DNA of 64,000 nt, from the NCBI GenBank assembly GCA_037903475.1, contig JBAJFG010000313.1, positions 186,001 through 250,000 on the forward strand. The letters run 5' to 3'. Origin of the DNA: Ancylostoma caninum (lineage: Eukaryota > Nematoda > Chromadorea > Rhabditida > Ancylostomatidae). Of this stretch, positions 24,501 through 34,800 are shown one piece after another; the stretch's first letter is position 1; each line of letters starts with the position of its first letter. Below the pieces are notes generated by a model, which saw nothing but the letters and a program-made list of their open reading frames with translations, ran no database searches and was not told the origin of the DNA. A program made the position numbers and the translations under genes.

Positions 24501-25589
24501 TATTCAATTAAATCTATTTTTAGTTATATTCAAAAATTGAGCCTCCATACATAAGAAATCCCACAAGAAAATCTATTTTTGTCGGACAAACTTCTACTTT
24601 TACGTCATTTTTGCATGCATACACAAAGATGTCGAGGGATCAGCGGTGTAGCTCAGCTCTCTGATTGGTCTACTCTCCCAAGACACCAATCGCAGATCTC
24701 GGTCTTCCAGTTATACCCTTACAGGATCCTGCGAGATGATACAATAATCAAGGACCTGCATACGTGTAGCAAAATCACATACCTTCAGTTTCTGATGTAT
24801 ATTTCTTTTTTTAACTTAATTTTTTATTGCTTATACTTGAAATCATGTTTAGAAAACCCTAGTTGTGAGGTTTTGACTGGTCGGGTTCCTTTTTTTTCTT
24901 GACGAGAACCCGACTTTTCCCTCAATTTCCCGTTATCTATGCTAGTGACTGAATTCTAAAGAAATTTTACTTCTAATGGAAATTTAGGAAAGATAACTTC
25001 ATTCCGTTGTTGCTCATAATCTCTTCAATGTTTTCAAAGCAGTCAATAAGGATCATATTCCTATCTTGTTTACCTTACAATTATTGAAGGCAGCGCTCTC
25101 GTGATTTTCACTCCCAAAATTTCGAATCATTCATCTCCCGAGACCCTAGAATAGCCATAAATCTCGCAAAGTGTTGGAAATGATAGATGATAGTGCATTT
25201 ACACCCGCTTCTGCGACGGTTCCCCACCATCGATGACGTCAGCGTCAATCGCTCGACCTTCCCCGTCGGGACAGAATTTGCTGAACTTCGTGATCGGTGT
25301 TTAGAGTCCAAAGTGCATTGTCATTTGATTTTAGTGGATTTTACTGTTTTATTCCACCTAATGATCTAATACTGCTATGTAGAATTTGAATATATCCTGT
25401 GACTATCTGCTGTGAATTTCCTGTGTGCGAACGCTTTCCTATTTCTCATGAGAAAACACTTTCTGTTGCTGTTTTGAACTCTTTATATTTCACTTCCATC
25501 TCTTAGTTCCCTTTTTGGCTGCTAGCGCAGTTACAACTGCAAAAATGGTTGTGTAAAATAAACAGTAAATACTGTAAACTTCTGTGCTT
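21591..25589. other. Non-coding stretch without recognisable gene
   Basis: Single TGACGTCA palindromes lie at 23940 and 25234. A TAGCTCAGCTCTC phrase at 24650 resembles an A box but has no tRNA fold or B box. No gene could be supported. Confidence 0.4.
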
Positions 25590-25698
25590 AGATGCATCAT
25601 TGAGATTACCCAGGGTAAACATGCTGACGAACGTGTTAAGGATGGGTGAATCTGTGTGGTGTTGACACGTTTACCCTGATAAATCTCAATGATGCGTA
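25590..25698. mobile_element. Hairpin MITE family B
   Basis: GATGCATCATTGAGATTACC followed by CAGGGTAAAC on the left, and GTTTACCCTGATAAATCTC then AATGATGCGTA on the right, form inverted repeats of about 38 bp around a 30-bp loop with GTTAAGGATGGGTGAAT. No coding capacity. Confidence 0.75.
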
Positions 25699-25799
25699 CG
25701 GTTCCTATATTACCAGACACTTACCACCGGGGCATGTGGGGCCGTTTTACGATGGCATATTCTACGTTCCACTCTTTCCCGGAGGGACAGCTCAGCTTA

Positions 25800-25990
25800 C
25801 CTTTGTTTTGAGGTAATTGGTAAGGCTCTAAAGTGCTAATAGGTGTCCTACGAATAACACCTGAGTCTTAACTCCCAAGTTCAAACCCTCCCAAGTCACA
25901 CAATCCTGAAGCCCCGCGCCCGGGTGGTAGGTGGATCATGACGCGCCGGAAGACCGGGTAAAATTAGCCTTCCATTATTTGAAGACTTCA
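25800..25990 (+). mobile_element. Possible decayed tRNA-derived SINE
   Basis: AATTGGTAAGGCTC near 25817 resembles an A box, and CAAGTTCAAACCCTCC near 25879 resembles a B box. They are about 55 bases apart, as in a tRNA-type RNA polymerase III promoter. A GC-rich tail with AGCCTTCCAT follows and recalls the body of the SINE at 35.1 kb. No target duplication or A-rich tail was recognised, so the call is weak. Confidence 0.3.
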
Positions 25991-27661
25991 AACTTCTATA
26001 GGGCTATGAGGAAGCCCATGTCTCGGGTGCCTGGTAAGCCGTAACATAAATGTTGAGTTCTGGGCAATGTAGTGGCCACTCGATGAAACCAGGGGATGCT
26101 AAAATTTATTGTTTCCTCAGTTCTGAACCAGACGTGACCCTTACCCTTGCGCACTGTCCTGGTAAGACGTTTGGGAACGACCTCCCAGTCAGGTTTGATG
26201 TCAAGGCAGGACATGCTCCATTGAAAGCGAAACATGCGTTTTTACCCTTTTCCCGGATCGCCCTTCAATTTCTAGAAACTTCCCTGGTCGTGTCTTATTA
26301 ACCTCTGCCACCTTCCAAACTTTGCGTCAACTCTTCGGCCCGAAAGCCTCCACCTGACCCCGAGCGCATTCTTTGAAATGTGCTGTAAAATAGCCTGGAA
26401 AGCACAGCGCCACGCCCCCTTCCACCCTCGTGCAGAACACAGTAGTCAGCCACGTCTGAAGGTTGTCTTTTATACACATATATGTAGAAAGAAACGTTTT
26501 GTGTCTGTGTCTGTCAATGCTTTGATTCTTCGCAATCATGGACCGCTGGCGTCGGAAGGTTCGAGCGTGGTAAGGATAGATATCGATTAGGTGTTTGCCA
26601 TTAAGCCGTCTGTTGTGTCAGCCGTTCTGGACGATTTCTCAAAATTCTTAGAAACCTGTTTCTTGATGATTTTTTATGTGATGATTTCACTAGGTACTGT
26701 AGTATTTTGATATTATTTATTATTTATTTTATGTCTCCCATCCTTAAAACTATCATTACAAACAAATTATCCTCAAACTGCCCTTCTATTCCTGCAACTA
26801 TCACATAACTTCTTCTATTAGGTTTTATTATCCATCTCCCCATAAGTATATATGCCTTCAGCCAGGGTTGTACGTTAAGTGCTTCAATTTTCTTTCTTTT
26901 GTTGATCATCATTGATCAGGCACAGGATAATTTCATCTGCTCAAAAAACTCCACCATCCAAAGCACTTAGAAGCCTAAGTTCTGAGTCAATTCATCCCAA
27001 TGTCGTCTTTCATACACATATATAGAAAGAAACGAAGTTCAGCGAAATGAATTTTAATGGATTTCTCGGGTTTTCCGCTGGGTAAGTAGCCGTTACGCGA
27101 TAATGCGTCGGTTCATTACACTAATGACGCACTGCCCTGTCCTCAAAACACTTCGTCCTGGTAATCGAATTATTTTGAATTCTTCATACTATACAGAGAT
27201 GGAAATAAATAAACGTCCATCTTTTTAGTTAACAAATCCAGAGAGAAACAAAGGGACGTTGTGACTTTTTACTTTGTGGAGCAGAAATTTCATTTTAAAA
27301 AGAACTGTTTCTACAACAGGAAAGAATACGCAAACTTGCAGAAGAAAATTTAGCAAAAAGATCACTTGCAATGATAACGCGCTGATAATGTCTTGTGCGT
27401 CAATGGACACTTCTCACACGAGTGTGTTGTGTTCCGAGCTATTCCTGTAGACAGCCAGCTAATCTTGCAGAGGAATTCATTGTCCAGAAAAAAAAATTCC
27501 GTGAAATAGATGATTCCCCCATTCATTCATTTGTTATTTCTATGTCTTTTTTCATTTTTGTTATGTTTTCCTAATCTCCTGAGGGGATGTTCCCTCCATT
27601 TCGATTACTTCAGCGAAAAGATTTCTTCGAAATGTTGACTGATGTTTCTGAACATACAGGG
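25991..27661. other. Non-coding stretch without recognisable gene
   Basis: Short frames only. The phrase CACATATATG-TAGAAAGAAACG occurs at 26476 and, in variant form, at 27016, so a small dispersed repeat may be present. Confidence 0.35.
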
Positions 27662-27777
27662 CTTGGATGCATCATTGGGATTACCCGGTGTGAAAGTATT
27701 GACGCCCATGTTTTTGATGGATTAATTTAGGGTGTATCAACACGTTTACCCTGGGTAATCTCGATGGCGCATTCGAT
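27662..27777. mobile_element. Hairpin MITE family B
   Basis: TTGGATGCATCATTGGGATTA and CCCGGTGTGAAAGTATTGACG on the left pair with CACGTTTACCCTGGGTAATC and TCGATGGCGCATTCGATCC on the right. Length and loop are as in the 25.6-kb copy. Confidence 0.75.
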
Positions 27778-28820
27778 CCTAGGATAATGTGGCCCGTTTC
27801 AGAAGAGATGATGATTGGGTAGAGATTATATGGGAAAGAGCCCTGGGAACTGTGTGTTATTCGGCTAAACGGGGGAGAAACGCAGACGTTGAGCATATAT
27901 ATTCAAAATGTTTTGCTATTGTCTTCTGTTTCAAATATGAAGAATAAAATAAATATGTGCACTAATTACCGGAGGTAAATAGTAAATAATGAGTGTAGAT
28001 AGATAAACAACAATAAGTAAATAATATACATTCATTGTTGCTACGTCAAGTCCTTCGTGCTACCGATCTCAGGCAAGACTAATCATCTCCACATGCGGAC
28101 AGCTGCCACTAGGGCTTCTCTTGAAACTGCAAAAATTTCTTAAAATTATTCTCTCCTCCAGGCTCCCCTTACTTATTCATGACGTCGCTTTGTTTTTTTT
28201 TTCTTTTTTCTCAAACTCTAAAGAACGTGAATTTCTGAGAAGTTCAGGAAAATTATCTCTGCAGAAAAAGTTTTTTGAAGAAATCTGTGTGAAAACTTGC
28301 GCCATTTTCCATCTAAAACTATTCCTCCCAAAACATTCTGTGCCGTTCATTTTACCATTATTTATGTATTATAATATATATTTTTATACTGTTCTAATTA
28401 TTACGATCTAATTAATAAATAAAATAATGAGGCCACTTCACTTGCTAAATATCTAATTTCATTATCTCCACCTTGTGATTGAACCAAAGCATTTCGAGGA
28501 GCCATGCAAGTTTTACAGCCAATGTTTACGATGATGTTATGCTTTTCATAGCACCTAGCTATTGATTTTACCTAGGAGTACACCTGGAAGTATTTTAAGA
28601 GAATTTTTCCTGATTTTTCAAAGTTTTCAAATAAAAGTGAAAAATATTTGGAAAATATCCTAGTGATGAACAGGTTACACGGTTTTTTCTTGCAGTCTAA
28701 AATTCTTTGCAAAACATTGAGATTCACATATAGATAAACGTTCTGGGAATGATTTTTTGTTTTTCCTCATCTTTCATCTCTTTTTAACTTATGCATTATT
28801 TCTTCCTGCGAAAAAAATGC
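27778..28820. other. Sequence immediately upstream of itr-1
   Basis: AT-rich DNA without a recognised exon. It may contain promoter or first-intron sequence of itr-1, but no element could be singled out. Confidence 0.35.
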
Positions 28821-28833
28821 CTTCATTTCCAGC
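28821..28833 (+). promoter_or_regulatory. 3' splice acceptor just upstream of the itr-1 ATG
   Basis: TTCATTTCCAG ends at 28832 and the ATG begins two bases later. Such an acceptor directly before the start codon is typical of nematode genes that receive a spliced leader in trans. Alternatively, an upstream exon may be joined here in cis. C. elegans itr-1 is known to use alternative promoters and first exons, so other 5' ends further left are possible. Confidence 0.55.
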
Positions 28834-31800
28834 ATGTCGTTTCCATTTCTGCGTAAAAGCTCAATGGGTATGAGCATGGACAGCGGCAACACGTCATTTC
28901 TACACTTTGGCGATATTATTTCGCTCTACACCGAAGAAACCGCGGATCTACGCGGGTTTCTAAGCACATTAGGGTAAGCCACGCCCTTCTCTATCATATT
29001 TTCGAACTGAGCTTTTTCTTACGGGGCTTTTGAGGATTTTTATAGAGTTTTAAATTGATTGAGTAATACTATTGGAGAATGATTGCGGGACATAAAAAAT
29101 GAAGGAGAAAAATATAGAATAATCACAAGAATTGTCCCAGAACTTGCGTATTTTTCAAATTTCTCATTTTTCAGTTTGGTCGACGACCGTTGTATAGTAG
29201 AATTGCGGGATGGTCGGCCTGAGAGTCCACCGAAGAAATTTCGAGGTTTGTTCTAACTGCTTTATGTTTCACAGCATTTGCCTTCTCTCCCAAAAATCAC
29301 ACATCGCTTGGATCTGTGGAGGAATTCCCAGACATTCTGAAAGCATGAAGCATGATAGTCGGTGTGCACTTAACATATTGTGAGAATTTTTAATGCATAT
29401 CCATAGCTCTTGTCAACCTTTTTCTGTATCTCACACGCTTTATGATTTCTGTTCCTCCCAAGTTACCCTAAAGGTCTTCTCAATGTTTCTCTTTTTTTTT
29501 GCTCCATAGAAGTATTCTTTCTCATTGTTTTCCAAGCGCAAGAATTTCTTTGTTATCTGGGCTGGAGTCACGGGGAGGGGAGCCTTTGAATTTTTCCACA
29601 GATGCTTTTCTTATGAGTGTTCAGCGACTGGAAACATCAGCGGTGACGTCACTGCTCCGAGTCATTTTCTACCTTTTCCGCATTTTTTTCTGGCCTCAAT
29701 TCTCTATTAAACACTTTTCTTCTGTAATGGGTTTTCTACTGATACTGGAATATGTGCATATCAGCACGACTTAGTTCTTATTCTTCGCAAATTTCCTTAA
29801 AATCCACCCTCATTTTCAGAAATATTCCAGGAAAATCTTCAATTCCTGGAAGCCGTATGTAGCAATGCAGCTGTACAGCTGTGCAGCACTTTCATGTTCC
29901 TTCTTTGTTTTCATGTTTTTATTTCGTTTTTTGCTTCAACCAGCAATTTTGCATCCTCGTTCTTCCATGCCCCACCCACAAATATGCGGAATATTCCACT
30001 TTTTTAAAATAATATTTCGAATTTTCTAGACTGCCTATTCAAAGTCTGTCCAGTGAACCGATATGCTGCACAGAAACAATTCTGGACGGAGCAGAAGCGA
30101 TTCCTCAGCGGCGAATCCACGTTCGACGACGACATGATGCACAAACTGCGTATTGCCGCTGAGAAAGTGCGTTTTGAAAAAATCGTGGAATTTGATTTTT
30201 GATCTCATCGCATTGTTTAACAGCCCATCCACATATTTTTGATGGCATTACCCCGTTGTGTATGAGCTGTCACAGGTGTTCACCACTGTTCTTTCCAGGA
30301 AAAGGAACAAAATGAGCTGGAGTTCCGGAAAACACAAGGGAATGTGATACAGTATGGTACTACCGTACAGTTGTTGCACGTGAAATCCGATAAATATGTT
30401 ACGGTACAGAAGAATTCGCCTGCGAAGTGTGAAAGAAATGCGATGAAGGTTTGTTGCTTTAGTGTGTCCATTGTTGCTGATCGTTTATACTTCTTCACAA
30501 CATAGTAATTTTATGAGCTATGAGGGGACGGTTCTCTGGATTATGAACCCAACACCTTTAAATCAAGGTAAAAATCAAAATTTACCACATTTTCGTACAT
30601 AACTCGACGCGCTGAACATGAACTGCCAACTAATAATAAGTAGATAGTAAGTATGAGTCCATGTGATCTTCTCCTTAGTGCTCGCAATCGATCGTTCTTC
30701 TTATCCGCCCTCACCTGATGCTTATTTTCTCATTTCTTCTTCTCCATGTTCAATGTTAATTTTCACATTTACTTACGAAAAATACTTGAATTATAGCTCA
30801 TCAGTTCCATAAGCAATTCCTGCAGAAAAATGGGAGTGACTGTGGTATTTTTCGTGTTGTCTCTCTTTTCACAAACGATCTTTCTTTTGTTTCCCTATTC
30901 TATAGCTTTATTTTAATATTTTTGCAAAAATGATATCCATATACGTCTTCAAATCTTTTTTTCCTATTTTAGGTCTATCTGGATCGAGCCGGAAATGAAG
31001 GCAGCTGGTTCATCATAGAACCAGCATATAAGCACTATGTGATTGGTGATAGTGTGAGTTTTGAGCAAATTTTTGCGACTTTTTCCGTTTGTGCCAGGAA
31101 TTCAGTATCCCTGGTCTTGTATAGTGTCTTATACGAGGGTTCGTCCCCCGTCTCCAGATAAATGAGCAGATAAATCTATATGTAAGACATAGAAACGCTT
31201 ACGACTCCTTTTTCAAAAATCTGAACGATGCGCGTGGGCGCCAAATTCAAACGATGGAAATGCATATGCAGGCAAGATGGTGAAGGGGGGTTCGGAAACA
31301 TGGGACAGTATCCGAATAGGGGAGAGAGCCTAGGACTCTGTTCACCAGATAGTATTGATCCGGATATCGATTTATCGTTTGACTTTATCGATTTTCCTCA
31401 TGTTAGCTCTATAAATAAGTAAATAGAGAAATAATAAATTTGGATGAATTTGATGTGCACCTAGTCTTTTCCATGAGACAGTTGTTCCCCACCATTTCCC
31501 CTGATTTCTTCGAAAATTTTCCAATTTACATTGGATCTTTTACCCCCTCTTATCCCCTTAGCCACTTCAGCCCTAAACATTTCTCAAAAATTCAGGTAGC
31601 AGCTGGCAATAAGATCTCCCTGGTACCTTACTCTGTGAATAATCAGCCATCAGCAGGACACGTGAAACACCAACTTCACCTTAGCCACTGCCTTCTCAAG
31701 GACCATCAGACAGCTGCTGAGGTGAGATACCGTAATCTGCCACGATTATCGTGTATTTGTTCGTGGATTAAAGTGTTTTAGGTGAACTGCCTGAATGAAT

Positions 31801-31865
31801 CAACAGAATGGCAAGTGTACATGTTCTTATTGTTCAACGAGAATCAACCGGATATTGTAAAATCG
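28834..31865 (+). CDS. itr-1: itr-1 exons 1-7: suppressor domain and first MIR segments
   Basis: Exons: 28834-28973, 29175-29245, 30030-30166, 30299-30448, 30973-31053, 31596-31721, 31782-31865. They encode residues 1-263. The first beta-trefoil of the family is recognisable from [46 protein letters not shown] and QKQFW, then [18 protein letters not shown] and [10 protein letters not shown]. By family knowledge this domain lowers IP3 affinity and couples ligand binding to gating. The chosen Met is the first in frame after the acceptor at 28832; two further Mets (near residues 12 and 14) are alternatives. Intron 2 holds a TGACGTCA palindrome at 29644. Intron 7 (1.1 kb) is rich in AAGCTCCGCCC phrases. 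Confidence 0.93.
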
Positions 31866-34800
31866 GTGAGTTTCTTGTTTGTGAAATTCCGAGACTAAAC
31901 ACATTCTTAAGCCCCGCCCACTAGCCAGCCAGAGAGAAGGCGTGGAGTATAAACGGCATTCTGAAACTCTCACCCTCCCACGCTATAAATATTGAAGGAA
32001 ATTTTCTTATTTGTTTGTGCTTTTGACATTTTGAACTATTACTTCACTGTTCCGTTAATCCCTGCCTATCCTGCGAGTTTTCAATTCAATTCAATTTATT
32101 ATATGGATATACCATGCGAATCATCAAACAAACATAGAACACGCATAAAACAACGCAAAAACTCGGATACCAAAAAAACAAGCCAAACAGTAGCCGGAAT
32201 CATAAAATTACGCTGGAATAACGGAAACTTCACAAAAAAAGAAGTGATCACAAACAATTCCTAGAAAACAAAAAGCTCCCACACCCTTCCAAAAAAAGGG
32301 ATTGGTCCAGAAAAAAGGGTGGGCAGCTTGTGAAATGGAAAGGTAGGAAAATCTGGCCCCACCCACAAGCACCCAAATTTTTGTAAGCTCCGCCCCTTGT
32401 AGGAGTATGGCAATATTAACTGATACCTCGATCTTTGTGGTGGATTCCATGATATAATTCTGCAACCGAAAAAAGTTCGCTGTTGTAACGTGGAGTTTTA
32501 TGTGTAAGCCACGCCCACATAGGAATGTTTGTGGAGTTCGGTCTTTCTTGTACCCCTTGGATATTTCAAAGCAAATATTTAGCTACTCCGTAAAAATGTC
32601 CAAGATTCTGATATTGGAGGTTAGAGAAATGAGTCACAGAGTAACGAGCGAAGGTTAAGCTCCGCCCATCGCGTAGTCCGTCTTCGGATGGTGCGGGGTA
32701 GGCCCCATCCAAATTTGCTGTACATCTCGGCAAGGAGAGACTGATTAGACTACGATTTTTAGAAGGGTTAGCGTCGGTCGGAGAAAAGGGGCGGGGCTCA
32801 CTCGATAGCTAAGCTCCGCCCACTGCAAAAACTTGGTTAAATTTCTCTGCTGCACGTTCTTGCAGGGTGGAAAAAGTAAGAGAAATGGTGCAGGGGGTTC
32901 ATATTCATTGATTTTTGTTTTTTTTTAAAATTTTTCATCACCATCATTGCTTATTTCATACTTATTATTTACCGTATGTTTGAGGGTGATGTGGTCCGTC
33001 TCTTCCACGCCGATCAGCAGACCTTCCTCACTCTCGATGCCGTCCCCAAGACATGTCCTCCACAAGATGTTGTCTTCCTGAGAATGACTAACCGACCATC
33101 AGCAGCTGACGCCACCAGCTCGAGAGCGTTGTGGGAAGTGCAGGTCTGTCATACCGTGTCAGATTGTGTCAGATGGTGTAAGAATTAATGAAACCATTAC
33201 TGTAGGTGGTGCAAAAAGACGCATATCGAGGCGGAGCTGCTAAATGGCGGGAATACTATCGTTTCAAACATTTGGCTACCGACATGTATTTGACGGCTGT
33301 ACCAGCAACATCTCCGGTAAAACCGGCGACAAACGGGAGGAGAGCAAGTCTTATGCATATGAAGTGAGTATTTTTCGGTGAAACAATGGTTTTTGTTGGG
33401 TTTTCAACCAATATCCATATTTCCAGTAAATCTAAAGGAACTCTAGAACGGTGAGAAAAATGCTCATAAGCTGTATAAACGCGCTTGTATAACTTGCACT
33501 AACAAGACACTTTGATAGTTGAATGTTTTGGCACGTTAATCGTTAATCGTTAAACGCTCTAACCAATTAAATGTTAGAATTGCATAACATTTCAGCTTGA
33601 AAACGCACTAACCATGGAACATTTTGAAACAATTAATTTTAGGACGAAAGCTGAATTCCTCGCGCCGCCGGCATTGTACGCTGATGGTCCAGGTGAGCTT
33701 GGCCATATGATTCCTCCTTCCTTGAGTGATTCTGGATTTCCCTGAAAATTTCTCATAGTGTATGCTCAGTGCTTTGATCACTGGAAAACCTGGATTATCT
33801 AGGTTCACTGTACAATTCTGTACCACGCGAGAACTGTTCCCCATTCCTCCTATGTAGGTGCGCTGCAGTGGCGGACGCAGAAAGTGGGCGGGAGGGGGGG
33901 CGTGGGAAGAAAAGTGGGGTCTCCGCCGTTTTGGGGACCCAGACGGAAAATAAAATTAATAATAATATTAATTATAATAATAAACAATAAATAGAAAATA
34001 TATTAAAAATAATAATAAAAATAAACAATTAAAAATAAACTAACACAAGATTTTTATTTGTATTGTAAAGTAATTTCGAAAATTTGGCGACCCATTCGCG
34101 GGGGGGGGGCGCGCCCCCCCCCCCCCCCCCCCCCCCCCTGCGTCCGCCACTGGTGCGCTGTAGTTCCTATATTTTCTCTTAGTAGAATAATATGTCTGAA
34201 TGGTCCTCTAATTGTTATATATCAAGGATAGGTAGGACCACCAGACGATGAGAATTTGCTCTGACTCATACAGCGCATAAGTACCCTGCAGTGGCGGACG
34301 CCGAAAGTGGGCGGGAGGGGGGAGGGGCGTGGGAAAACAGTGGGGTCTCAGCCGCTTTGGGGAACCAGATGAAAAATAAAATATATAAAATATAATAAAT
34401 AAACATATAAAATATACAATAAATATATAAAATATATAATAAATAAAATATAAATAATAAAATATTAATTATAATAATAAATATCAAATAAAAATTATAC
34501 TAAAAATAATACTAATAAACAATTGAAAATGAACTGATACAAGATTTTTATTTGTATTGTGAAGTAACTTCGAACCCCCCCCCCCCCTTGTATCCGCCAC
34601 TGTTACCCTGCGTGTCTAACCAGGCCATTTTACCTAATTGAGAATGACTACGGAGCGAAGAAGTGGATGATAAGGCCCTGGATACATCAGCGAGTTCACC
34701 CAGGGTAAACGTATTGATGCTCGTGTTAACGTGGTAAATTTTTGTGGTGTTAGCACGCTTACTCTGGGTAGGCTCAGTGGAGAATGGTGGCCAAAAAGAG

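Noticed and set aside
24640..24720. GTGTAGCTCAG phrase suggesting a tRNA gene
   Set aside because: No cloverleaf, acceptor pairing or B box could be found at the right distance.
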